From assembly GCA_030141585.1 (NCBI GenBank), contig JAQIFP010000110.1:1-14445 (forward strand): DNA of 14,445 nt, read 5' to 3'. This DNA is from Ophryocystis elektroscirrha. Its lineage: Eukaryota > Apicomplexa > Conoidasida > Neogregarinorida > Ophryocystidae. The translations under genes and the position numbers were made by a program. Position 1 is the first letter of the stretch; each line of letters begins with the position of its first letter. A model generated the notes under the pieces. That model did not search any database. It was not told the origin of the DNA and worked only from the letters and a program-made list of their open reading frames with translations. Positions 1 through 11,532 of this stretch are shown in pieces.

Positions 1-127
1 CATATATATACATATATATACATATATATACATATATATACATATATATACATATATATACATATATATACATATATATACATATATATACATATATATA
101 CATATATATACATATATATACATATAT
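1..127. repeat. (CATATATATA)n decamer satellite in a gene B intron
   Basis: Twelve perfect copies of CATATATATA occupy 1-120, followed by a partial copy. The array begins at the window edge and so probably extends beyond it. It lies in the intron that follows the exon ending at 354. The rest of that intron (128-353) is degenerate TATGTATA-type sequence with no coding potential. Confidence 0.97.
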
Positions 128-353
128 GTATTTGTATATAAGTATGTATGTTCATATGTATACACGTGTAAATATAGATTTGCATATATGTATATATATA
201 TATTATATATTTTTATCTGTATATATGTAGACACGTATACATGTAAATATGCATATAAATATATAAATACATATATATGTATATAGATAGATATTTCTAT
301 ATGTATTTATGCGTTTACACAAACAAATAATATAAAAAATAAAGTATGAATAC

Positions 354-828
354 CTTCAACATTTCTTGCTTCCGCTAAATCTTTGGCGGCTTTCAGTAAA
401 AACACCTCATAGTCATTTTGAACGCAAGAAGAAACTCCAATGTACTGATCTGTCATTTTTTCAAACATAAAAGCGGTTTCAGCAAGTAATTCAATGTAGT
501 TCGGGTCAGATGAGTCTAGATTTTTGAGGCCATTCAATTTATCTGTAGCTTTCAATCGAACCAAAATTCTTGTTGCTGCGGAACCAACAAGGAGGTCATT
601 ATTTATTTGCATTATTTTTATTGCGCTAGCGTAGTTTTTAGCCTAAGAAATAATTTTTTTTTTTTATGTCTATTTAAACATACTAAAATATATATTATAC
701 ACTGTCTAAGGATAATTATAGTTTAAGGTATAATTTATAGTATAAAATATTATATAATTTATATCAATAACCTAAGTATTGTACATTTACACATATATAT
801 TTATAATATATCGATAATTTAAATAATT

Positions 829-866
<38 letters not shown>

Positions 867-982
867 ATATGTTGTTCGTTAAAGTAATTTACATGTATAT
901 GTATATATATATAGATATTTATAAAATATTAATAACTTAAGTATTTCACAAGTATATATAGATATTTATAATTTGAGTATTT

Positions 983-1013
<31 letters not shown>

Positions 1014-1693
1014 CGTTATTTATGATATGTAATTAATTCAAATATTGTACATATATATAATGAAATATGAGTATATTTATCAAGCATGTTAGAAGTATAT
1101 ACTACGTTTATATTTAAAAGAACTTGTATATAGCTATTATTACAGATATATCAGCTTGCAGCTGTTCCAAGTTTTTAGCGAGCATATTTTCGAGTTCATC
1201 CTCAGAAATAAAAAACCTGAGTACAGGAGCTGCTTTAGCTTTAAGCTCCAAGTCTTTTGGAAAAGTCCTTAACGCAGTTTGAATATATTTGATAATATCT
1301 GTAATAGAGACTTTTAAAAGTCATAGTTGCTTACCTGCTTTGGGTATTTCTTGAGCTAACTTAGGGTTTTTTTGTATAAGCATGTTCAAAATAATTAAAC
1401 CATTTATTTGCACACGGCTATGGAAAGGGCATTTTTTCATAGTTGATATTATACTGTTTGTTTTATTTTGACTAAATATAACATCTACTCCGTAACTGTT
1501 ATTTACGGTTATTAGTTGTATTATTAAGAGCAAAATTGTCTCGGTTATTTTTTTGTTGAATATATAATGATTTAGACATGCAAATTCATTTTCAATACAC
1601 TGCAAAAAAAAAAAAAAAATGAATTTGAATTGCAAGGTATTATGTATTCATGTAATACTTTTTTTTTTTCTATCATAACTTTTTTTATCAGTG

Positions 1694-1727
<34 letters not shown>

Positions 1728-4283
1728 TTATATTTTGTTTAAAATTTAAATATATAATACTTAAGTAATATTTACATTAAGTTAATATAAATGAATGATT
1801 CAAGTAAAGTTTATTAGACGCGGTGATAAAATTACCTTTTCCAATGATTCTCGATTTGCTATTCGATCTGTTTGTGCAATATTTATGGTATTCTGAAATA
1901 CCAAATCTGTAGTATCAGGGTCGGTGTTTGTAAGTGACTTCAATCTATCAATATGAGGCAGCTTAGTTGCTTGAATTAAAATTTCATCGGTTTTACCAAA
2001 ACTGTTTGTTGTGATACGAGATACTGAAAACATTCCTATTCGTAATATTTTTGCTAAAACGGTAATTTTTTCATTTTGGTTTGCAATTTCCATAAGATTA
2101 CCCCCCGACTTCAAAAGTTTTTCTAAATTCTGAACATAGTTTTACCATAAATATGGTCATATTCATTGTAAATAATTAATTTAATTATTTGATTTTTTTT
2201 TTAATAATGATCTTAATTGCTATATAAATTTATTTCTGTGTATACTTGACCAAAATCGTTATTAATATTTATACACGTATATATACTATTTTTATAATAT
2301 TATTAGCATAATAATATTAATAATAATATTAATAATAATAATATTAATAATAATATTAATAATAATAATAATATTAATAATAATAATATTAGTATTAATA
2401 ATAGTTATAGTATTATTAGTGATAATATTAATAATTATATTAGTATAAATAGTAATAATAATAGTAAAAATTATAATAATACTATTATTAATAACAACAG
2501 TAGTTATAGTATTAGTAATAGTAGTAATAATAAAAATATTAATATTAATTATATTAATAGTAATAATAAAGATATAAATATCTATAGTAATAATAATAGT
2601 ATTATTATTAATAGTACTATTTATTTATATTATACTTAGTTTTAAAAAAAAAAACCCCTCACTACAGTAAATATAATTTTTTAATATATATTCCTTACAT
2701 ATAATAGCTTAAATTTTTTATTCTAGGTTAATATAATTTATTTGTATGCGTATTAAGGGAAATAAAACCAATAAATATGAATTTGAGTATCAATTTATAC
2801 CTTCAAGATTATGATGCTAGCCTCGACATCCTCAAACGCTTGATTCAGTCTCTTAATATTACTTAATCCGAAAGTAGCGGCTAAAGCTCTCGTTGCATTA
2901 TAAGGATTGTTGTTAGCATCTGATAATGCTTGATTAAGTGTTAATGCATGTTTTTTGGCATCCTCTTCAGTAGCGAAATGTTCGAGTACTTCTTGAGCTA
3001 AAGCATTTATATTCCCATTATCAGTATTTTCGGAGACGGCTATTAGAACTGCGTCTACAATAAGCCCTTCAAAAGATCCATACTGCTTGGAATCAGCAAC
3101 ATTAGTAAGTTTTGCTAAAATATTGAAGCCACTAGTAACTAATGGTATATTTGTAGCGTGGGTAGTAAGGGTGTTAGATATTCCAATAAAGCCTCCATAC
3201 TCGTAAATAAATGCAGTAGTGTACACTTCAGAGACTAAGTTCTCTAATACAGAAAACGCTAACTGTTTGGACGTTACATTATCCAATAAATACTGCAGTA
3301 CAAAAGACACTAACTCAAATACCGACTGTTCTATTAATTGAGTTTTGAATTTGCTAATTGCGGATATTTTTGTCAGTAATGTCAAACACCCTTCTTGTAT
3401 TTTTATATCCTCGGGATAATTGTATAAAAGTTCCAAACAAGTTGGCAATATACTCAAATCCACTAATTTCTCGGAATGCTGGTTTATGGCGCTTATAGCA
3501 AGAAATGTTGCGTATAAAGCATTAGAATTAGATAATAAACTGGGAATGGCATCAATAAGGGTTTTGGTTCCTCCTAAAGAATTAATTTCTTCGGCATATT
3601 GCTGATTCCTTGATACTCGCTCGACAAGTTGTACTGTCCCAACATAATTCTTTATTGTTGACTCGTATTTTTCACTTTTTGATAAATTCGGAATAGTTGC
3701 TTTTAAAGCTTCCACAAAAAGAGGAAGACATCCTGCCCCTACTATAGCATCAGCAAATGCCTCTACGTAAGACATTGCTCCTAATAAGTCCAACGCCCTA
3801 TTTATATCAAATAGTAGGTGCGAATTTTTAGAGTAAGTGCTAATGTAAATAATGAGCTTTGTATGAAAATAATTTGTATACTCCAGAATATACAATTTTA
3901 TAAACTTGTTTTGCAAATTAATATATACAGAATTCAATTCTATAATGCTATTAATATATATATATATATACATAAATACATATATACATATATATAAGAA
4001 AAAGCTCATATTGCAAATATATAATAAATAATGAAATTTACTTTTCTTTATCTTCACTAGACGCTGACGATTTACTTAATACTTGTAAAGCTGTTGTCAA
4101 ATGCTCAAATGTCAAAATGTGCGCTAGCACGTCACACGCAGCCTAAAGGTAACTTGAAGTATATAAACTCGGAAAATTAAATCACTTCAAATATTTAGTT
4201 TTTGGTGCACAGTAAGCATTTTAATGACAAATTCAATAGTTTACTTATTTAATAATACGCCTAGTAGTTTATTTTGAAACGAA

Positions 4284-4315
<32 letters not shown>

Positions 4316-6402
4316 TGTATGTATGTATAAATAATTGTGATTAAGCTTATATAAATTTGTATTGATATAATTCTATATGTATATACCAATGTATGTGTAT
4401 ATAAATATATATATTTGTATACATATGTATATATGTATATTCTACTGTATTTATGTATTTATATATGTATGTAGCAATATATATATTTAATATACATATA
4501 TGTATATTAGTATGCTTTACATATGTAAATATGCACGTTAATATGTATGTGCATATGTAAATTTGCATATATCTAAATGTAAGTGTAAACAACGCTGTAT
4601 GTAAGTATATATGTGTATATGTATATTATCAGGTATTAATACTTATAAATATGTAAATATGTATAATCTTTTTTTTTGAGTAACTTATAGTAAAATGCAC
4701 ATAAATAAATATAGTTATATATAATTATGTATAATTATATGTAATAGGATATACATACATGTACACAATAAATGTTTTTTGTATGCAACACAATTTATTA
4801 TATTTTTATTTAATACCTGTTTGATTTTGTTGTTTGTAGCAGTTTCTATAATTTGTTTTGCGTATGATATGCACTCTGCATTGGAAGATCCATATTGTGA
4901 TATGTTTATGACAGTGTTCAATACATTACTAGTTGTATCTATTATGTAAGGATCGGTGCTGTTTGAAATAGTAGCAGCATACTTCATAAGTTTGCTTATC
5001 ATGTCTGGATCGGAATTAATTATCGATTCAGGTTCTGTTTTGCTGATGGTGTAGATGGACTTTGATATTTTGGCGTATGTTTCTGAACTTAAATTATCTT
5101 TGGCAAGGGCTTGGCCAATCCCACTGATAAATCCCTATACGGATATTGTTAATAAAAAAATCACTAATATAGAGCTAAATTCGCTTAAATATTATAAATA
5201 TGATATATTTATTTACTACCAACATATATATACTACTCGTGAAATTGATATAATAAAGATTTTAACATATATGTATACTATACACTCATTTGTATACATA
5301 GATATATTAAAACAAATAAATATTTATACATTATTTACACATATATTTATATTTATATACATATATAAATATAAATGTATATACGTATAGACATATATAA
5401 ATATATATATACATGCAAACATATATATATGCACAAATATATAAATATGCAAAACTATATATATTTATATAGAAAAATACGTACAAGTATATGTACATAT
5501 AAAAATATTTATTTATAGTATTTATAATACAAATAATCATTCGAATAGCTACAATATTTAAATTAAAGAACTTGTGGGGTTGCTGTGGAATATTATGCAC
5601 TACATTTAATCAATAAAAAAAAATCATATTCGTATAAATTAAACTAAGGCTCTAACAACTTACTGCTATATCGATGGTAAAACCAATGCTTGTGTAAGAT
5701 TCGACCATTTCAAAAATCTGCATAATACTGGAATCTGACTCGGGCATAGAAAGAAAAAAAGAAGAAAGCAAATTTTGAGTTTCATCCGTTTGAAAACGGT
5801 TGATCATTTCTGCGATTTTGTGTTCTTTCAGTCCAGCTGCTATTCCCCAATAAACTAGAAGAAGTAATTTATTTTATTTTCAATCACCTTTTATTATCAA
5901 TTCAACAATTTCTTTGTCTTTATTTAGGTTTTGATATATGGATGTGAGAGTCGGTATAATACCACGGTTTAAAGCCTCTAAGGCATTTTCTCTAAAAAAA
6001 AAAAAAATCAAAAAAATGTATATGATAATTAATATTTAGTAAATTATATACATTTTTATATGTATATATAAATGTATGTATATTCATATATAAATATGTA
6101 TATGTGTATTTATGTATTTTTGATAAGTATGTATATGTATTCATATAAATAAATTTATATGAATACATGTATTTAAGGAATTTATAAAATACGAGTTAAG
6201 TGTATATAAGTTGATAATTTGCAACATATATTATTATAGAAAATACACACTAAATAAATGGTAAGTATAAAAGTAAATTTAAAGTTATCATATGCTATAT
6301 AAAAATAATAATACGGAGTGTAAGCTAGTATTGCATTTATATTATAAATAAATTGGTATTAGAAGAAAAGATATATGGGGGTATTTAATATAAGAATTAA
6401 TA

Positions 6403-6446
<44 letters not shown>

Positions 6447-6632
6447 GCACTCGTACTTATATTTTCCACAAGGAGGTGTGCATAAGTCAGATAATGTACG
6501 AAGACCAAACATGACCATGTGTTTTGATTTTGTATTGGTTTTACAAGACTCTACAGCTGCATTAACAGCAATATCGTAAACTGAAATGACAAAAAATACA
6601 CACAAATATAAACTACCTCTTGTTGTAACCAT
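354..6632 (-). CDS. Gene B: large armadillo/HEAT-repeat protein, 3' end beyond the left edge
   Basis: Exons, in transcript order: 6632-6617, 6580-6457, 5991-5888, 5854-5664, 5134-4817, 4142-4042, 3797-2801, 2129-1836, 1599-1335, 1298-1144 and 642-354. All ten internal junctions agree in phase and all acceptors are YAG. They give 951 complete codons plus one base, and the last donor (GAAG, then GTATTC) sends the gene off the window. The start is the ATG at 6632, because it lies just 16 nt before a good donor and the joined frame (MVTTRVYDIAVNAAVESCK) runs straight into repeat-like helices. The protein is helical solenoid throughout; residues about 286-617 are the clearest armadillo-like stretch (GAGCLPLFVEALKA, SLGGTKTLIDAIPSLL, EYGGFIGISNTL), with the Gly-Gly before a helix that is common in armadillo units. 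There is no catalytic motif. It starts 218 bp after gene A's stop on the same strand, which suggests a tandem pair. Its missing C-terminus could resemble gene A's. Confidence 0.83.
643..1143. repeat. 501-nt intron with degenerate tandem repeat of TTTACATGTATATA units
   Basis: This intron of gene B contains five related blocks (near 790, 831, 891, 947 and 984, with a weaker one near 1047). In each, a TTTACATGTA-like core is followed by a TA run and a TTTATAATAT-like tail, at spacings of roughly 40-60 bp. Pure TA runs occupy 835-861 and 989-1013. The remainder is featureless AT-rich DNA. Confidence 0.6.
1600..1835 (-). other. 236-nt intron of gene B with poly-T acceptor and TA run
   Basis: On the minus strand the acceptor is a pyrimidine run of about 16 T residues ending in GCAG, just before the exon at 1599. 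A TA microsatellite lies at about 1694-1718. No exon or RNA gene is visible inside. Confidence 0.75.
2130..2800 (-). other. 671-nt intron of gene B containing the AAT tract
   Basis: The donor is AAG followed by GTATAA at 2800, and the acceptor is TTCAG before 2129. About half the intron is the AAT-derived tract listed separately. The flanks are AT-rich without coding signals. Confidence 0.8.
2307..2636 (+). repeat. AAT-derived trinucleotide tract, open as an Asn-rich plus-strand frame
   Basis: This 330-bp tract consists almost wholly of AAT, ATT and AGT triplets with a few TAT, AAA, ACT, GAT and AAC. It reads without a stop for 110 codons on the plus strand, between TAG at 2304-2306 and TAG at 2637-2639, and has no ATG. 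It is also nearly open on the minus strand. Substitutions are frequent but no indel breaks the triplet register. It lies inside an intron of gene B, so the simplest reading is an old expanded triplet repeat. Confidence 0.9.
3798..4041 (-). other. 244-nt intron of gene B
   Basis: The donor GTAAAT follows the split codon AA, and the ATAG acceptor precedes G at 3797, giving AAG. The intron happens to stay open in the downstream frame, reading Tyr/Ile-rich sequence, so that frame is an intron read-through and not extra protein. A TA run lies near 3952-3970. Confidence 0.75.
4143..4816 (-). repeat. 674-nt intron of gene B dominated by TA and TATGTATA repeats
   Basis: A (TA)n run occupies about 4286-4312, followed by about 350 bp of degenerate TATGTATA, TGTATA and CATATG variants up to about 4660. 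Open frames here give only Tyr/Ile/Thr/His-rich low-complexity sequence. No exon was found. Confidence 0.8.
5135..5663 (-). repeat. 529-nt intron of gene B with TATA-type low complexity
   Basis: The donor is the consensus GTAAGT (after GCA at 5664) and the acceptor is ATAG before 5134. The middle (about 5220-5520) is degenerate TATATA/CATATA sequence. Open frames on both strands are compositional artefacts. Confidence 0.8.
5855..5887 (-). other. 33-nt intron of gene B
   Basis: The donor GTGATT and acceptor TTCTAG are 33 nt apart overall. Reading through would hit TGA at once, and removal joins AAA G to TT TAT TGG in frame. It is the shortest intron in the window. Confidence 0.75.
5992..6456 (-). 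repeat. 465-nt intron of gene B with (ATT)n microsatellite
   Basis: An almost perfect ATT run occupies 6403-6446, directly after the donor on the transcript. Degenerate TATGTATA sequence spans about 6050-6175, and a poly-T tract precedes the TTTAG acceptor. No exon is visible. Confidence 0.8.
6581..6616 (-). other. 36-nt first intron of gene B, stop-free and a multiple of three
   Basis: The donor is GTAGTT and the acceptor TTTGTCATTTCAG. Removal joins AGA G to TT TAC GAT. Unlike the other three short introns here, it has no in-frame stop, so retention would insert twelve residues (GSLYLCVFFVIS) and keep the frame. Confidence 0.7.
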
Positions 6633-6850
6633 TTTGAAATAAATATCGTAAAATTATCTTTAAAATAATAAAGTTTTTTTCATTTTTACAACGTAAATTT
6701 TGCACGTAAAAACACCGGTATAGTTTAAGGGTTTTTACAAAATATATTAAATATAAATGTATCCATGTCAAAGTTATTATCTTATTAAATTAAAACTAAA
6801 AAAAAAATACATAGGGGGGAATAAAAAGTAATTTATAAAAACATATTAGA
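6633..6850. promoter_or_regulatory. Intergenic spacer between gene A stop and gene B start
   Basis: These 218 bp must hold both the 3' end of gene A and the promoter and leader of gene B. On the plus strand there are runs of A and a G6 run near 6815-6821, and a 7-bp inverted repeat, TTTTTAC at 6683-6689 and GTAAAAA at 6706-6712, with a further TTTTTAC copy near 6732. No proven promoter element or polyadenylation signal can be named. The shortness of the gap for such long genes is the main observation. Confidence 0.4.
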
Positions 6851-7343
6851 TTAATAAGTTACGGCATCTTTCCATTCAATCAATAAATTCAGCATATTTT
6901 GAAGTTTTTTACGGTTATCCAGCTTCATAATAATAAACATAGTACCAGACTTGTCCTCTTGATTTGGGGCTTGTATGGTTAAAATATAATTGCCCCCATC
7001 TATAATATATGTATATACACAAATAAACTAATTACGTTTTTTTTCAAGTTCCGCAGCGTTGGGGTGCTGGCCAAATCCAGTTACAAGGGCACGAATGCGT
7101 GATATGTTCAAACTATTCTTGAAAGTTGAAACCTTTTCATTTTCTTGTTTCCATAAAAATCGACTAAACATTTAATAATATCAATAATTATTAGTTTTTA
7201 ATTAAATATATATATATATTATATATATAAACTTATATTAATAAAATATATACACCAATTTACATAATTTTAGTGTTAGTAAATTTGAAAAAAATATATA
7301 CCTTAATATATTATTATTATTATTTTTATTATTATTATATTAT

Positions 7344-7379
<36 letters not shown>

Positions 7380-10300
7380 ATAATGAATTATTTTAATAAA
7401 ATGTATTGGAGTTTATATCTTTTTGAACTTACTTACATTAATATTATGTGAATTATAAATTTAGAGGTTTAATTTTGAATAATTATATGTATATATATAT
7501 AATTAAAATATGGACACAATTATCAATTAATACAAATAACTAACTTGAGATCTTGAGAGGCTTTCCAGTTAAATGATTCAAATGTATCGTCATTTGTGAG
7601 CATTTTGAGTTTTCCTCCTTTACGTAGTTCATCTTTAATAGCTTGAGGTAAATCAGAAACACCGTTAAGATATTTTGTGGCAAGTAATTCTTCGTCGTAT
7701 AAAGAATATTCCCATTGTGTGTATGGTTCAAATTTTTTAGGATCAATAGGGTGTTTCTCTAATATGCTATATATAGCCTTAAGCTTTTTGTGTTCTTCTG
7801 GATGATGCTTAGATGTTATTTGCTTTGAAACAGCATGTAAGTCATTCATGAAGTTGGGAGTTTTGGCTACGGTTTTTAATGAATCCGCATCAGAGATATA
7901 AAATACATTACAAAGTACAATCAAGCACTAAAAAACACATTCAATAATATTTACATAATATTAATAAATATTAAATTTTAATAAAATATAATATTTTATT
8001 ATAATATAATATTATTTACATTTTTAAAATGTATATATTTTATTTTACACTGTATTCTATATATGTTCTTTATAAATATATTGATAAATTTGAGGGAAGA
8101 TATTATATACATTGTTCTTTTTATATATTAACAAAAGTTATTAATAATAAAATATTATTAATAATTATTATTAAATTTTTGATTAAATATTCAAATATTA
8201 TTGATTATAGTTATTTACTTTTTTAACGATATCAATTCGAGAAATGTAAGTCTTCATTAATTCAAAAGTAGCTAAATGTAATTCCCCAAAGTAAAAAGAG
8301 TCCAAAAGCTCTGGGATTTTTTCACAGGCGAAATATGCGAGTAAATGAAGAGAAATACTTTGAAGTTTGCTTTGTTTGAATTCAGGATCATTTTTGGTGA
8401 TTTCAGTAATAATTGTAATAATTCTATATATATCTGAGTAAGTTAAACCAAGAAGATCCCAATTTCTTGGAATTAATGGTTTTTTGAGTGTATCTTGCCA
8501 TTTTAAGACACCTTCATCTTCAATTTCAGGTAATTCCCATTCTTCCTCTACGTTTTCGGAAGGGTTTTGGTATTTGACTGGATTTGGATTAACAAGATGC
8601 AATAAAGTGGTTAATAGAATTAAAGCTTCATGTTGATTAAGCGATAATACTTTAGAATACTCTAAGGCGTTTAATAGGGCTATTTTTACATCTGACTTTA
8701 CAGCTAATTCAATAAGTTCCGGTGAAGACGTCAAAAGCCGGCGAATTCCCCTCAAACCTGGAACAACTAAGTCAGTAGATTCTTCAAGTGTAGTCTCATC
8801 TAAAAATATGGATATTAATAGTTTAAAGAGTCCAGAGGACACTAAAGTTTCCGAAATAGAGTTGTGTATAGATAATGCGGAAAATAAGCTGACTATAGAG
8901 TAATTTATCTTTGAATTATTGTAAGTTTGGAATAATTTGATTAAAAATGATATTGAACCCGTTAATTGAACAAATTCTACAGCATTTGGTTCATAGCGGC
9001 ATATACTTGTAAATGAATTAATAGATAGCACTAAAATTAAAGGTTTATTGTGTATTTTAGTATTTAGTAGCATATCAAGTAAAGGTGATAGCATTACACT
9101 AAACTTTCTACAAATAGCTGGGTCATATTCTATAAGGAGATTATTTACTGTTAATATTAATGTTTCCATAAGTTTAGGAGGTAAATTTTCGGCATATTCT
9201 AATATGTGCATAAATACAAGCTGAATATCTTCATCACAAAATAATGCTACATTGGGTACATATAAGCTTAAATTTCCTATGGCCATAATCATAGAACGTA
9301 AAGATTTTGTAGCCTTAATGGAATAAGACCCATCATATTTATATAAATTTTGACACAGTATTTTGGGTGCTCCAAGTTCTCCAAAGAGTTTTTTTGCAAA
9401 ATCTCTTTTATAGCATAAATTGCAAATGACAATAGACGCTGCATTAGCTATATCGTATATTATTCTATTTTCTGCATTTTCAGATAATGCATTAGCGGAA
9501 GATTGCTTTGAAGTTATATCAATACTACTTATTTTCGAGGAAGAAGCTTGAAACAGATTTTTTTTATTTCCTGTCGATGAATATTTTAATACAGAGACAA
9601 TCATTTCGAATCCTTTTTTATTGTGGAATTCCGTAAACGTATTTTCATTAAAGGAGCTTATTTTAGCTAGCGTCAAACAAGAATTTGTAATTACTGGTAA
9701 ATCATTGTCTCCAAAAGCATTTACTTTGATACATTTATTGACAACGCCAATAATAGCGTGTAAAACTTTAACTAATAATGAATCAGTTTTATATCCGTCA
9801 CTTAAGCTACTTATTAGGTACAAAGAATCACGCATCACTTCATAATTAAGGTTGGTTTGTATAAGTTGATATAGGCGCTGAAATGTAGACTTTTCTCTCA
9901 AGAACTCTGACCAATTTTCATTATATAGGAAACGCATAGTTTTGAATAATGTAGAAAGGAAGTTTTCCGAGTAAATGTTTTTTTCGCAGTCAAACCATAG
10001 ATGCAAAAGTTCAGTCATACATTCGGTATTTATAAATAATTTATTAGGAATAGCGCAATTCTGCAGTAACTGTAAGAAAGGATTAATTGTAAGATCATTG
10101 TCTGATACTTGGTCTGGCGATAATTTGAGACTTTTGCGAATTAAAAATTGCTGAGGTTGTGCTACTCTGGCATTCACAGTTTGCCGTGCTCTACTAAGCA
10201 AGTGTACTATGAGATTTGGGCAATCATCAATTTTGGTAAAAAATCTTGCGACGTCTGAGTACTGGGTCAATGAATTGGCAGTTTTTACTATTTCTTTTGA

Positions 10301-11494
10301 CATGTTGAAGTCTGTTTGAGTTTTGAGTGCGTTATGAATCATTTCTGGTACCACTGATTCAATTATATTAGTCAAATTTTCGGGTGTTTTGAGCAATAAT
10401 TCAATGCATTTGCATCCATACAACAGTTCAAACTTATCAAAATTTGGGTTCACAGAAATCTTCCCAGTGGGAGACACTGCGAGATCTGTGCTATTAAATT
10501 CCTTCAGGTCTTCCTCGGTAAGAATAAACTTTGTGTTTGATAGTTGAGAAGTTTTTTCGCAAATAAAACTGAATGGCTTCAATAAGTCGGGAGAATTCCT
10601 CAGATTCAATTCTTGACCGGCTTTCTCTTTATATATAAAAGATCTGTATATTTTTAGTAAAGACATCTCAAAAGCGGGACTTTCTTGTAGCATTCTCTTT
10701 AATTGGTCGACATGAGGTGAGAACTCGTTATTTGATTCCCTGTTTAGTTGAGCAGTAGCTTTGTCTAAATCCTCCAATAAATCCGTAAAATAAGGTGTAT
10801 TAGACAATGAATTAGCCTTTCCTTCATTACACTCTATGGCAAAAAATAAATCCGTAGCTTTAATAGCTATGGAACTATCAGTTAACATTTTTTCGTAATA
10901 TTGTTGTAAAAGAATTTCCGGTATTGTATTTGCTGCACGCGCACAAGCATCAGATGATGCATTAGCAAGGTTAAGTGTTGCGTCTAATGTGGCTTGTAAT
11001 GCTACATCAGATAAGTTTTTATCTTCTAGAACTAATTCAATGCATTCTATTGATCCATTCAGCTTTTCATTCAGTAAATTGTTGCATTCGGGTATTTTGC
11101 TTAATGAAATAATATAGTACATATAACTTAATTGTAACTTCTCTTTCTCCTTTTCAGACATAGATGATTGATTCAGTGTTATGATAAAACTCTCGTCTAT
11201 CTAAACATATTCAATAATTTTGACATTTAATTAATTATGCAACTTTAAATATATAAAATAATTTAATTATTAATATATATAAAGTATATAATAATTTAAT
11301 TATATATTTATATATTATATATATATTCATAATATAAATATTTATATATATAATATAATTATTTATATATATAATATATTAATCATATAATTCTATTATG
11401 TATAACACATATAATAATCTAACTATAAATATATGTAGCATGTATATAAAAGTTAAATTGTAAATAAACATAACATATATAAAAATAATCTAAT

Positions 11495-11532
<38 letters not shown>

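Larger units (their letters stand above)
6854..7630 (-). other. PH-like C-terminal segment of gene A (spans two introns)
   Basis: About 120 residues at the end of gene A change character from helices to strand-rich sequence. It opens with LRKGGKLKML, followed by a strand that ends in SFNWKASQDLNRFLWK. A region with SRIRALVTGF comes next, then a strand NYILTIQAP, a strand GTMFIIMKL and a terminal helix (KLQNMLNLLIEWKDAV). This order (basic strand, F.W/W-K strand, 'I..I..V..G' loop, two strands, final amphipathic helix) matches the layout of pleckstrin-homology domains such as that of phospholipase C delta. The usual mid-helix tryptophan is not at its standard place, although one occurs later in the helix. 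The match is by eye only and lipid binding is not shown. It crosses the introns 7164-7544 and 7000-7035. Confidence 0.5.

Noticed and set aside
3420..3605. Plus-strand open frame of 61 codons
   Set aside because: It lies antisense inside a well-supported gene B exon and is a shadow of it.
3798..4057. Extension of the gene B exon upstream to 4057 as one long frame with hydrophobic Tyr/Ile segments
   Set aside because: It reads through an intron with clear GTAAAT and ATAG borders; splicing joins the repeat-like exons in phase and removes the low-complexity part.
4347..4592. Minus-strand Tyr/Ile/His-rich frame
   Set aside because: Translation of degenerate TATGTATA microsatellite within an intron.
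5055..5600. Overlapping frames on both strands rich in Tyr and Ile
   Set aside because: They start in exon antisense or lie in TATA-type intron DNA; no protein-like composition.
6403..6446. Poly-isoleucine tail on gene B's second exon
   Set aside because: It is the ATT microsatellite read past the donor GTACGA; splicing at 6457 restores repeat-like sequence.
7540..7746. Second minus-strand frame overlapping the exon 7927-7545
   Set aside because: Out of frame with the exon chain; the other frame joins in phase at both ends.
8029..8226. Plus-strand 65-codon frame
   Set aside because: Falls within a gene A intron and is low-complexity AT translation.
9621..9845. Plus-strand open frame of 74 codons
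   Set aside because: Antisense shadow of the 2982-nt exon of gene A.
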